Source of the DNA: Methanosphaera sp.
GTDB lineage: Archaea > Methanobacteriota > Methanobacteria > Methanobacteriales > Methanobacteriaceae
DNA: 64,000 bases
Direction of reading: 5' to 3'
Assembly (NCBI GenBank): GCA_017430835.1
Contig: JAFRMD010000082.1
Coordinates: forward strand, 1-64,000
The notes under the pieces were generated by a model that had not been told where the DNA came from, ran no database searches, and worked only from the letters and a program-made list of their open reading frames with translations. Every line of letters begins with the position of its first letter. The stretch's first letter is position 1. Positions 48,077 through 57,395 of this stretch are shown in pieces. The translations under genes and the position numbers were made by a program.

Positions 48077-51000
48077 TTAACTTCGTACTTTATACTTGTA
48101 TACTTGATTATCTAATTTAACTGTGTACTTACTTGTGTTCGTTTTTATAGGAATCATCAGTTCATAGTTTGTTGTGTAGCTTTCGTCATTAATGTATATT
48201 GTAACTGGATAAATATACTTGTCAATTATAGTTAGAACGCCAGAATTATTGAATCTGTAAACGGATAAGTGTATTGCAAGATTATAGCCTGTATGGGTCT
48301 TGTTTTCTGGCGAAAATGAACATGCAAATATTACGGGACAACCTGTTTGTGCCTTGCTTCTTGATGAAAAGCCTGAGTTTGATCCCCACCAGTTTGTCTT
48401 GGCAAACATGTTTACAGATGAATAAACCTGTATTCCCTTGTTTACTATAACTGATGAATTTATCTTGGAATATAAACCATTGTTGTAAATTGCCGAACCT
48501 TTACTTGCAATATTAGATCTATATTCATCTTGTTGAGAAGCTAAACGACTTGAAGAATCCTTAATATAGAATACTCCGCCAACACCTGTCTTGCTTGTAA
48601 CTTTGTTTGAGGTGTACCTGTTATTGGATGTTAATATAATGTTATTTTTTTCTATTATTGCTACAGCTCCATTTTTACTTGCAGTATTGCCTGAAACCGT
48701 GGTGTTATCAAACCTTAACTTGGTACCACTTCCATTACTATAAATGACTCCTCCTTTACTTGCTTTGTTCTTATTTAATAGATTATCATTTATTTTATAA
48801 TAATTATATTTTCCAGTTGAGTATATGACTCCTCCGTTTGTTGATGCAGTATTTGATGAAAAATTATTCTCTTCTATGATGTATGTAATGTGTTCTGCTC
48901 CAGAATAGATTACTGCTCCATTTGTTGCCATATTATTTTTAAATACATTATTTGATAAATCAATTTCTGATGTTTGACTTTTAGTAGCTATGCAAGCACC
49001 ATTTTTTGCACTATTTTTTGTGAATTTTGAATTTTTAATAATTAATATATTATTATTCCCTTTTGCATAAATTGCTCCACCGTTACTTTGTGCAGTATTG
49101 CTATTAAATGTTGAATTACTAATTATTGCCTTAGCATTGTTGTTAATGTATATTGCTCCTCCATTTGATGCAGAATTTTTCTTGAATATACAGTTTTTAA
49201 TAGTTAATGTAGATAATCTATTACTTCTTATTGCTCCACCTTTAGTTGCTTTCATATTCTTAAATGTCAGGTTTTTAAATGTAACTTTGGTTTTATTAAT
49301 AATTAAATTATTATTGGTTTTTGTAGTTACAATAACATTATTAACATTCATTCCTTCAATAGTTACATCCTTATTTATAGTTGCAGATTTTTTAAGAACA
49401 TATTTTCCATCGAATAAATAAATTCTCGAATAAGAATTGTTGTTTAGCAGTGTCAATGCTTTATTAAGCGTTTTTATAGCATTGGATGATGTGCCCGTGT
49501 TTTTGTCATTACCCGTTTTTGAATTAATATATAAGGTTCCCTTTGCACTTTTTGGTGAAGTGGTATTATTTCCTTTCTTAAGGGATACTTTATATTTTAA
49601 GGATTGTTTATCAATTTTAACAGTAAATTTTGTTAAATTTTTAATTTTTGTTTTAAATGTTTTCTGTGAATCTGTAATGTAAGTATTATTATTGATTGAT
49701 AGTTTTACAGGATAAACGTTCTTAGAAAGTGAATGTAATTTGCCTGATTTATTGTACTTGTTAATTGATGCTTCTATTATCAATTTGTAAGCTTTCTTTT
49801 TTTTGTTTTCCTGTTTGAAATTGCTTGTTAAAACAATCGGGCAATCAGTGTTAACTTTACTTGTTGATTTAAATCCTTTGTTTTTTCCCCACCAGTTAAA
49901 TTTGGCATTCATTGAAGATGTAGAGTAAATTTGAACTTTCTTATTTACGAATACACTGGATGAAACTCTGCTATTTAAGGCTTTATTATATATTGCAGAC
50001 CCTTTATATGCTACATTTGAACGATATTCTTCTTGTGACGCAAATATTTTACTATTGGAATCATGAGTGTAAATTGCTCCTCCAACACCCTTGGAATGTG
50101 TAACTTTATTTGACAGATACCTGTTGTTTAGTCCTATTATTATATTGGAATTTTTAAGAAATATTGCTCCTCCATGATTTTTAGCATTATTGCCTGTGAA
50201 GTTTGAGGAATCGGTTTTGAATATGTTTTTGGTTGATTCAGAATAGATTACTCCTCCACTTTCGCTTGCCTTATTCTTATTAAATAAATTATTTTTTATA
50301 ATGAAATTATTTGAAGATTCGAAAGTAAAGATTACTCCTCCATTATTTGCATTGTTTGTGATGAATTTACTATTTTTTAAATTCCATTCAACATATGGTG
50401 CCATGGTGTTAATAACTCCTCCATTATTTGCTTTGTTACTAGTGAATACGGAGTTAGAAATTTCATGTTCAGAGTAATTAGCACTTGTAGCAATAACACC
50501 TCCATGAAAAGCAACATTCTTTGTAAACTTGGAATTTTGAATATTTATAATGTCATGAGTTCCAAGGTTAAATAATGCTCCTCCACGACTTGATGCATGG
50601 TTACCGGTAAATTCCGAATTTTTAACAGTTAATGTACCATAATAATTTATTGCTCCACCATAACTTTTAGCGACATTATTTACAAATTTGGAATTGGTAA
50701 TCTTGTATGTTAAAGCACTGTTTATGCTTATCGCTCCGCCACGATCTGCAGTATTGCTACGGAAGGTTAATTTTGTGAAATTAATGTTACCGGCACCAAC
50801 CATTACGCCTCCACCAAAACCATATTCATCACGGTTTTTGGCTTCGTTTGAGGTGAATTCAAGTGTTTTAAGGGTTGTACGGCTTGCACTTGCGCAATAT
50901 ATTGCACCACCGTTGTATCCTTTATTTTTTGTGAATGTATCTGATTGGATTAGATTAATACTTTGTCCGCCGAGATAAATTGCTCCACCAGCTCCATATT

Positions 51001-52540
51001 CATTTCCATTCTTAAGTTCACAGATATAGTTTGAATCAAATATTGAGCCCGTTATGTGTATTTTTGAACGATTACCTGTATTAAGTATGGCGCCACCCTT
51101 ATATGATGCCTTATTGGATGTGAAATTGGAGTTTATAATGTTGATGATGCTGTCTTGATGCGTATTTGCGAAAGCTCCACCATGAGCTTTAGCATAATTT
51201 TCATTGAATGTCGAAAGTCGAATAATGAACTTGTTATTTTCATAGTTGTTAAATATTGCTCCCCCATTCTTTTCAGCAATATTATTGCTAAATTTGGAAT
51301 TTCTGATATTGGTTGTAATACTATAATTTGTTGCTATGTATGAAGCTCCATTACGTGCACTGTTTGAAATAAAAGTGGAATTGATTATAGTTACTTCGGA
51401 TATACTTCCACTAGCACTTATAGCACCACCATATGAAACTGCGCTGTTATTGGCGAAATATGACTTCTTTATTGTGAAATTATTTCTATTTTTTAAGTAA
51501 ATGGCTCCACCATCATTTGCACTGTTTGATGTGAATGTTAGGTTATTAAATGATGCTCTGCCGGTTCCAATCATTATTGCTCCACCAAGTCCGGTGTATG
51601 TGTTGAATATTGCTTTGTTGGAGTTAAATTTTGTTGAAACTAATGTTAAATTGCTGGAACCTGAGTTGTAAATAGCTCCACCATAATAAGCATAATTGCT
51701 TGAAAATGATGAATTTTCTACAATATTGGATGTATTTCCTCCAAAGTATAATGCGCCACCAGATGAAGGTAGTCTATTATGTGTTTTGGTTGTTAATTGA
51801 TTATTGTTAAACACTGAATTTTTTATACTTGTGGTTGATGAGTCACCCGTGTTAACGATTGCACCACCATATTGACTGGCATTGTTCATATTGAATTCTG
51901 TGTTTTTAACAGTAATTTTTACATTTGGTGCAATGTTACTAATTGCCCCTCCATAATTTGCATGATTACTAGTAAATGTACAGTTGTCTACAATTAGTTG
52001 GGAGTTTTCAAATGTTTTAATTGCTCCTCCATAATTTGCTGAACAACCAGTAATTTTTAGATTTTTTAAGGTTAAAGTTGTTGAGTTTACTTGAAATAAC
52101 TGATTGTTATCAGAATTAACTGTTACTTCTTTTTTGTTTTCTCCAGTAATAGTTAAAGTATTTGATATGCTTGAACTTTTGTTAAGACTATAAGAACCGT
52201 TATATAAGTAAATGTTATTGTACGAACTTTGATTTTTGGTTGTTGATATTGCTTTTTCCATACTTTGAAATGGCTTATCTTTTGATCCATCATTTGAATC
52301 ATTACCAGACAAGGAGTTAACATACAAAGTACTACTAGTTGTTGAGCTTTTTTTAGTTGTTTGGGTAGTAGTTGTTGTCTTTTTATTAGTGTTTGCTCCT
52401 ACTTTCTTCACGTTAGTATCACTTGCTTTAGTATCACTTGCTTTAGTATCATTTGCTTTTGATGCTGAAACCGAGCCTACAAGAATAAGTAGGGATATGC
52501 AAAATATTAAAAAGGCCAATATCTTTTTATTCTTTAATAT
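48077..52540 (-). CDS. Beta-helix (Pmp-type) adhesin-like protein, probable AUA start
   Basis: About 1,487 residues from ATA 52540, or 1,515 from an in-frame TTG at 52624. The signal peptide is a KNKK start, a hydrophobic core ILAFLIFCISLLILVGSV and SAS. A linker rich in KASDT, Thr and Lys follows. Then come two long beta-helix units with more than 25 rungs of the GGAIYN type seen in chlamydial Pmp and methanogen adhesin-like proteins. Both units begin with a TLYVNSLSGND-like and end with an NWWG/YPV.LSIN-like domain. TTG 52624 has no ribosome binding site; a perfect GGAGGT (52547-52552) stands 6 nt before ATA. It is probably a wall-associated surface protein; ligand unknown. A hairpin terminator follows. 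Confidence 0.82.
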   Translation of the reverse strand: MLKNKKILAFLIFCISLLILVGSVSASKANDTKASDTKASDTNVKKVGANTNKKTTTTTQTTKKSSTTSSTLYVNSLSGNDSNDGSKDKPFQSMEKAISTTKNQSSYNNIYLYNGSYSLNKSSSISNTLTITGENKKEVTVNSDNNQLFQVNSTTLTLKNLKITGCSANYGGAIKTFENSQLIVDNCTFTSNHANYGGAISNIAPNVKITVKNTEFNMNNASQYGGAIVNTGDSSTTSIKNSVFNNNQLTTKTHNRLPSSGGALYFGGNTSNIVENSSFSSNYAYYGGAIYNSGSSNLTLVSTKFNSNKAIFNTYTGLGGAIMIGTGRASFNNLTFTSNSANDGGAIYLKNRNNFTIKKSYFANNSAVSYGGAISASGSISEVTIINSTFISNSARNGASYIATNYSITTNIRNSKFSNNIAEKNGGAIFNNYENNKFIIRLSTFNENYAKAHGGAFANTHQDSIINIINSNFTSNKASYKGGAILNTGNRSKIHITGSIFDSNYICELKNGNEYGAGGAIYLGGQSINLIQSDTFTKNKGYNGGAIYCASASRTTLKTLEFTSNEAKNRDEYGFGGGVMVGAGNINFTKLTFRSNTADRGGAISINSALTYKITNSKFVNNVAKSYGGAINYYGTLTVKNSEFTGNHASSRGGALFNLGTHDIINIQNSKFTKNVAFHGGVIATSANYSEHEISNSVFTSNKANNGGVINTMAPYVEWNLKNSKFITNNANNGGVIFTFESSNNFIIKNNLFNKNKASESGGVIYSESTKNIFKTDSSNFTGNNAKNHGGAIFLKNSNIIIGLNNRYLSNKVTHSKGVGGAIYTHDSNSKIFASQEEYRSNVAYKGSAIYNKALNSRVSSSVFVNKKVQIYSTSSMNAKFNWWGKNKGFKSTSKVNTDCPIVLTSNFKQENKKKKAYKLIIEASINKYNKSGKLHSLSKNVYPVKLSINNNTYITDSQKTFKTKIKNLTKFTVKIDKQSLKYKVSLKKGNNTTSPKSAKGTLYINSKTGNDKNTGTSSNAIKTLNKALTLLNNNSYSRIYLFDGKYVLKKSATINKDVTIEGMNVNNVIVTTKTNNNLIINKTKVTFKNLTFKNMKATKGGAIRSNRLSTLTIKNCIFKKNSASNGGAIYINNNAKAIISNSTFNSNTAQSNGGAIYAKGNNNILIIKNSKFTKNSAKNGACIATKSQTSEIDLSNNVFKNNMATNGAVIYSGAEHITYIIEENNFSSNTASTNGGVIYSTGKYNYYKINDNLLNKNKASKGGVIYSNGSGTKLRFDNTTVSGNTASKNGAVAIIEKNNIILTSNNRYTSNKVTSKTGVGGVFYIKDSSSRLASQQDEYRSNIASKGSAIYNNGLYSKINSSVIVNKGIQVYSSVNMFAKTNWWGSNSGFSSRSKAQTGCPVIFACSFSPENKTHTGYNLAIHLSVYRFNNSGVLTIIDKYIYPVTIYINDESYTTNYELMIPIKTNTSKYTVKLDNQVYKYKVRS
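52413..52457 (-). repeat. Three tandem 15-bp units in the adhesin linker
   Basis: TTAGTATCACTTGCT occurs at 52413-52427 and 52428-52442, and once more with a single change at 52443-52457. It encodes the repeated pentapeptide KASDT/KANDT just after the signal peptide. The period is a multiple of three, so copy changes keep the frame. Confidence 0.9.
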
Positions 52541-52917
52541 TCTAAAACCTCCTTTTTTTTTAAAATATTTGCAATTTTGCTTATCCTTACTATTTATGTT
52601 TATTTTTAAATTTAAATCTTTCAATGACTTTTTTGGATATTGATTGTGGAGGATGAAAAAATGGATTAACTAATATAAAAGGTATATTTTATTGTTATGG
52701 GGTTAAAAAAATGGTTGGAATGTTGTTACATTTAATAGAAAGAGATAATGTTCAAAATCATTTCTTTAACAAATTATAATAGAAAAATAATGCTTTTCTT
52801 ATTCCCTATTATTTTTTTCATAAATCATTATTTTCTCATCTTATCAATATTTAAATATTAATTAAGAAATAACGATAATAGTAATATTATAGTGTTATTT
52901 TTTGGAGTAATAAAATT
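52541..52917. other. Divergent region between the beta-helix adhesin and uvrC
   Basis: Up to 377 nt if the adhesin starts at 52540. The TATA-like TATTTAAATA (about 52849-52858) is well placed for uvrC, with transcription start near 52880. No other gene is seen. Confidence 0.4.
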
Positions 52918-54732
52918 ATGTCAATGAAATTGTATGGTCCTGAAGAACTTCCACAAAAACCTGGTGTATATATTATGCATGATGAAAATGAAGAGATTAT
53001 ATACATTGGCAAAGCAAAAAAACTAAAAAATCGAGTTCAAAGTTATTTTAGGGATGAAAACAAGCTTGACAATCCAAAAACACAAGTTTTAATGAAACAT
53101 TTTTCGTTCTTGGAGTATATTTTAACAAATACTGAAAAAGAAGCTTTGATACTTGAAGCGAATTTAATTAAAAAGTATAAGCCAAGATATAATGTTGACC
53201 TTAAGGATGGAAAACAGTACCCCTATATAAAAATTACTAACGAGGAGTTTCCAAGAATACATGTAACAAGAAGACTAAAAAATGATGGAGCATCATATTA
53301 TGGTCCATATACGGATGTTACGCATGCAAGAGCATTTATAGATTTTTTAAACAAAAACTTTAAAATTAGAACATGCAAACATATGGATGGACCATGTTTA
53401 AACTATCAAATTAAACAATGCAATGCACCATGTGTAAATAACATTTCACGAAAAGAATATAATAACAATATTCGACGTATTAAATTACTCCTACAAGGAA
53501 AATATAAGACAATCATAAAACAACTGGAAAGTGAAATGAAATATTACTCACAAAACATGGAATTTGAAAAAGCAGCATTAAAACGAGACCAAATAGAAAC
53601 AATAAAGATTACACTAGAAAAACAAAATATTCAACCAACACAGGACGTAGACCAAGATGTAATTGGAATAGACCATAATGACACAGAAGCAGCAGTGGTA
53701 ATATTATCAGTCAGAAATGGAAAAACAAACAAGAAAGATGATTTGGTTCTAAAACAAATTGAAAACTTCACAGACAAGGAAATACTGACTGAGTTTATAA
53801 AACAGTACTATTCAACAGCACCCGCACCTGATGAGATAATTCTTGAAAAATCAATAGAAGATGAAGAAATAATAACAGAATGGTTAGAAGAAAAACAGGG
53901 ACATAAAATTAAGATAAAAGTAGCAGAAGACGGTCATTATTCAACGCTAATAAAAATTGCAAAGAAAAATGCCCATATTAGTCTCACAGAAAATACTAAA
54001 GAAGAAGAAAACCCATTATTAACGTTAGAACAATATTTAAATCTGCCAAGACTGCCGTTCCATATTGAAGCATTTGATATATCAAACATATCCGGGATAC
54101 ATGCAGTAGCATCAATGGTAGTCTTTGAAAATGCAAAGCCTGCAAAGAAAATGTACCGAAAATTTAAGATGAAAACACCAGGACCAAACGACTTTGCAAT
54201 GATGAAAGAAGTAATAACAAGAAGATACTCAAGATTATCACCAGATAATGATAAAGAACATAAGCCAGGTGATACAATGTTTATAAAACCAGATCTAGTG
54301 CTTATAGATGGTGGAAAGGGACAATTAGGAATGGCAGTAGAAGTATTCAAAGAATTAGGTATTAACGATGTGCCACTTGTCGGTCTTGCAAAGAAATTTG
54401 AAGAATTATATGTGCCTGGACGAAGCGAACCCATTATTTTACCACGAAAATCAACAGCATTACATTTATTACAATACGTTAGAGATGAATCGCACCGTTT
54501 TGCAATAACATTCCATAGGCAACTAAGAAGCAAAGCATTCACCAAATCAATACTTGATGAAATACCTGGAGTAGGTAAAAAAAGGAAACAAGCATTACTG
54601 GCTCATTTTGATAGTCTTGATGCAATATATGATGCAAGTTATGAAGAAATCTCAGAAGTTGAAGGTATTAACAAAAAATTAGCGCAAACAATATATGATA
54701 CATTACAAGACGATAAAAACAATAAAAAATAA
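52918..54732 (+). CDS. uvrC: Excinuclease ABC subunit C
   Basis: 604 residues. The N-terminal GIY-YIG nuclease domain (PGVYIMHDENEEIIYIGKAKKLKNRV), a UVR motif (FEKAALKRDQI), the RNase H-like C-terminal nuclease with EAFDISNISG and LVLIDGGKGQ, and a terminal helix-hairpin-helix with IPGVGKKRKQALL. It cuts both sides of the lesion. ATG 52918 follows GGAGTAAT. It is separated from uvrBA by the adhesin gene and reads in the opposite direction. Confidence 0.97.
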   Translation: MSMKLYGPEELPQKPGVYIMHDENEEIIYIGKAKKLKNRVQSYFRDENKLDNPKTQVLMKHFSFLEYILTNTEKEALILEANLIKKYKPRYNVDLKDGKQYPYIKITNEEFPRIHVTRRLKNDGASYYGPYTDVTHARAFIDFLNKNFKIRTCKHMDGPCLNYQIKQCNAPCVNNISRKEYNNNIRRIKLLLQGKYKTIIKQLESEMKYYSQNMEFEKAALKRDQIETIKITLEKQNIQPTQDVDQDVIGIDHNDTEAAVVILSVRNGKTNKKDDLVLKQIENFTDKEILTEFIKQYYSTAPAPDEIILEKSIEDEEIITEWLEEKQGHKIKIKVAEDGHYSTLIKIAKKNAHISLTENTKEEENPLLTLEQYLNLPRLPFHIEAFDISNISGIHAVASMVVFENAKPAKKMYRKFKMKTPGPNDFAMMKEVITRRYSRLSPDNDKEHKPGDTMFIKPDLVLIDGGKGQLGMAVEVFKELGINDVPLVGLAKKFEELYVPGRSEPIILPRKSTALHLLQYVRDESHRFAITFHRQLRSKAFTKSILDEIPGVGKKRKQALLAHFDSLDAIYDASYEEISEVEGINKKLAQTIYDTLQDDKNNKK

Positions 54733-54742
54733 TGATGGGAGA

Positions 54743-55324
54743 TTAAAGGGTTGCGGAGTCTAAGTCAAGTTTATGTGGAATGATTTCATATTCTTCAAGT
54801 TCATATCCAATATCTTCATAGTCCTCAAGTTCAAACTCTTCAAGTTTGCCATCAGCCATCAAATTACCTATATCTAAAATTTTGTTAACCTTAAAGTTTC
54901 CTGTTGCTAGACAACGATGTGTGTTTTCGATTACAAAATCATTAATGTTTTTGGACATATGAGTAATCATCAGCAACGCTTTTGTTTCAGGTATTGTTAG
55001 TTCCGGATCATAATTTGGTGAACCCAGCCTATCTAAAAACATTTTTGAAAAACCTGCAATGTCATTATAGTAAACTGGTGCTGTGAATATGAAATAATCG
55101 GATTGTCTAATCTTATCTAAAATCAGATTATAATCATCATCTAATACGCAACCTCCACCTTTTTCACAGGCTCGACATGCCGTACAATGTTGAATATTAA
55201 AGTCATCAAGGAAAAGAACTTCATTCGTTCCTCCATTATCTTCAATACCAATAGTTAGTCTGTCTACTATTTGTTTGGTGTAACCTCTATGTCTTGGGGA
55301 GGTTATTAATGTAACTACTTTCAT
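54743..55324 (-). CDS. Iron-sulfur flavoprotein (Isf) family, copy 1
   Basis: 193 residues. A flavodoxin-like FMN domain starts VVTLITSPRHRGYTKQIVD and has APVYYNDIAGFSKMFLDR. The compact cysteine motif CTACRACEKGGGC (CX2CX2CX5C) fits the 4Fe-4S ligand set of archaeal iron-sulfur flavoproteins, which reduce O2 or H2O2 or carry electrons in methanogens. ATG 55324 follows AAGGAG. It lies downstream of the QueG-like gene and may be its electron partner (inference). A paralogue is at 61543. Confidence 0.8.
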   Translation of the reverse strand: MKVVTLITSPRHRGYTKQIVDRLTIGIEDNGGTNEVLFLDDFNIQHCTACRACEKGGGCVLDDDYNLILDKIRQSDYFIFTAPVYYNDIAGFSKMFLDRLGSPNYDPELTIPETKALLMITHMSKNINDFVIENTHRCLATGNFKVNKILDIGNLMADGKLEEFELEDYEDIGYELEEYEIIPHKLDLDSATL

Positions 55325-55352
55325 TGATAAACAACTCCTTGTAATTATTCTT

Positions 55353-56045
55353 TTAGGCTTTTTCTACCTTGTCATTACCATAAGGACATATGAACAAACA
55401 CATTCCACAGGCAACGGGATGTCCCTCTTTTTTTCTATTTGTTAAAAATTCACCACACTTTTGAGGATTATAAGATTCTTTGGGATTAGGTAAATCTACA
55501 ATAGCGTTTCCGGGACAGGCTTTAACGCAGATTACACAGTCACCACATAATGAATCCATAGGTTTTTTAGCATAATCACCTAAGGGAGCATCAGTTAAAA
55601 CAGTAGCCCAAGTAAGTCTAGGACCAAATTCTTTGGTAGTAAACAAGTTGTTCTTTCCTAACCATCCGATACCCGCCAAGTTTGCACTAGCCTTATTGCT
55701 GAAAGGTTTTTTAAGACTTAATTTGGGATTTGTGCCTGAAACATCTAATTCAATTGCATGATAACCTTCTTTTTCTATGTAATTCACAACCTTCTGTGCA
55801 ATACCTGAAACACGCGTATGTGAATTAAAATATTCGTCAAGATAAGCCTTAGCTAAATCATCATCAGTATATGTTTGAGGAATAGTTTCAATAATCTCTT
55901 CTAACATTTTATGGCCAATAGCTATGGCGTAGGGGTATTTGCAAATATCTTCACCATATGTTTCAATAAGTTTTTCCTGATTCAGGGAAAAGTCAGCTAC
56001 GCCACAAATATCACTTAATTCTTCAATATATTTCATTATTGACAT
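55353..56045 (-). CDS. QueG-like double-cluster ferredoxin protein
   Basis: 230 residues. The C-terminal half has two 4Fe-4S motifs, CGDCVICVKACPGNA and CGMCLFICPYG, in the layout of epoxyqueuosine reductase. The segment GIGWLGKNNLFTTKEFGPRLTW is also typical of QueG-related proteins. The chain is shorter than true QueG (about 350-380 residues) and lacks much of the cobalamin-binding part, so it is better called a QueG-related ferredoxin reductase-like protein. ATG 56045 follows AAGGAAG. Adjacent to an iron-sulfur flavoprotein gene. Confidence 0.75.
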   Translation of the reverse strand: MSIMKYIEELSDICGVADFSLNQEKLIETYGEDICKYPYAIAIGHKMLEEIIETIPQTYTDDDLAKAYLDEYFNSHTRVSGIAQKVVNYIEKEGYHAIELDVSGTNPKLSLKKPFSNKASANLAGIGWLGKNNLFTTKEFGPRLTWATVLTDAPLGDYAKKPMDSLCGDCVICVKACPGNAIVDLPNPKESYNPQKCGEFLTNRKKEGHPVACGMCLFICPYGNDKVEKA

Positions 56046-56057
56046 AAGAAACTTCCT

Positions 56058-56633
56058 TCATTCAGTAAATCCAACAATTAAAGTACCTATTGGTTCATCA
56101 TGAGCTAAATCAAAGTAGTCTTTAATGTAATGGTCTGTTCCTGTTGATGGTATTGCAACCTTTATGCTGGAAAGCATACTTTCTAAGTCAATGTCTGTAA
56201 AGAATTTGCTTGTAGTACTGCTCATTACAAAGAACTGTTTTTCTCCGGGTGTTGCAATATTGTTGTATGTAACAAAATTATCTGATAAAAAAGTAACACT
56301 TGGATCATCCCTTAATTCTTCAAGTTCTTCTTCATCATAAATTGTTTCACCAATAATTTTACCACTTTCTGTTCTTAAAGTAAATGAAGTATCCTGGGTA
56401 GCGTATGAATTTTCGATTCTGTCATTTTTGATAGTATTATCGATGATTAAAACTATTGCTTCATCCTCTTTGAATGCTTCTTCCATACCTTTGTTAATAA
56501 ATGGAACTAATTCGTTGAGTCTTTTCATTTCAAATTCAAGAACTGCCTTTTTCATATCATCATCCATCATTTCTGCAATCATTATTGATTCGTCTTGACG
56601 GATAATTTCAAGTATTTTCTCTTTTGTGCTCAT
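56058..56633 (-). CDS. Acidic protein of an unrecognised family, paralogue A
   Basis: 191 residues, acidic, no membrane segment or signal peptide. It shares with the two other paralogues in this window a helical N-terminus (MSTKEKILEIIRQDE), then LVPFINKGMEEAF, an EAIVLIIDN strand, GKIIGETIYDEEELEELRDDP, DNFVTYNNIATPGEKQFFV and the end HYIKDYFDLAHDEPIGTLIVGF. Function not known; the last segment is faintly like nitroreductase ends, too weak to name. ATG 56633 follows GGTG. It lies 12 nt upstream of the QueG-like gene. Confidence 0.65.
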   Translation of the reverse strand: MSTKEKILEIIRQDESIMIAEMMDDDMKKAVLEFEMKRLNELVPFINKGMEEAFKEDEAIVLIIDNTIKNDRIENSYATQDTSFTLRTESGKIIGETIYDEEELEELRDDPSVTFLSDNFVTYNNIATPGEKQFFVMSSTTSKFFTDIDLESMLSSIKVAIPSTGTDHYIKDYFDLAHDEPIGTLIVGFTE

Positions 56634-56665
56634 GATTTTTCACCATTAGCTTTGATTAGTTCAAT

Positions 56666-57268
56666 TTAATCTTTTTTAACATTAAAACCCACTAGAATGG
56701 ATGCAAGTTTAGCATCATCTTCAAAATCGAAATATTCTTTAATATATAAGTCTGCAAGCGGATCAGGACTGCTTGAAACTACATCACATGTATCTTCGAG
56801 TTCTTCAACTTCAATAAATTGTACTGGTGGTAAAATGAAGGCTTGTCTAGGTTTCTCTTTGTTCATGTAGTTAACGTTTAAGTTGGTTTCTAATATTTTT
56901 GGATTTTGTGTAAGTACGAAGTCTGGTGTAATGAAAGTGGCATTTTCGTTGGATTCATGTTTTTCTTTTTGTTCATTGTTTACAATTTCTTCACCGATAA
57001 CGTTTCCGAAATTATCAACTAATTGAACAGTTGGAGTTGGTGGTGGTCTGAAAGTTGCAGTCTTAATTATTGCCACAGTATATTCTCTGTTTAAACATTC
57101 ATGTACTCCTACATTAATTACAGGAATAAGTTCTCCAGTTTTTTCCATTTCAATTTCTAAGATATGTTTACGTACATCATCATTTAATACTCCAACACTT
57201 TGAACTCCTCGAAGTGGATTAAGAGTATCTAAAACTTCTTGAAGTACTTCATCCGGTTTTTTCGTAAT
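56666..57268 (-). CDS. Acidic protein of an unrecognised family, paralogue B, probable AUU start
   Basis: 200 residues when started at ATT 57266-57268, which is 7 nt after a perfect GGAGG (57276-57280). Starting at the first ATG (57148) would remove 40 residues that are clearly part of the family: VLQEVLDTLN and VLNDDVRKHILEIEMEK align with the N-termini of paralogues A and C. The rest follows the family with LIPVINVGVHECL, GNVIGEEIV, TFITPDFVLTQ and YIKEYFDFEDDAKLASILVGF. No ATG, GTG or TTG lies between the ribosome binding site and residue 40 in frame. Probably co-transcribed with paralogue A. Function unknown. Confidence 0.7.
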   Translation of the reverse strand: MTKKPDEVLQEVLDTLNPLRGVQSVGVLNDDVRKHILEIEMEKTGELIPVINVGVHECLNREYTVAIIKTATFRPPPTPTVQLVDNFGNVIGEEIVNNEQKEKHESNENATFITPDFVLTQNPKILETNLNVNYMNKEKPRQAFILPPVQFIEVEELEDTCDVVSSSPDPLADLYIKEYFDFEDDAKLASILVGFNVKKD

Positions 57269-57395
57269 ATTTATTCCTCCACAAAAATAATTTCTTTATA
57301 TAAGAATATTACATTTTTTTAATATATAGAATTATTTATATTAAATTTTATAATTACAAAAAAATTGTTAAAATAAATGGAATAAAGCTAATTAA

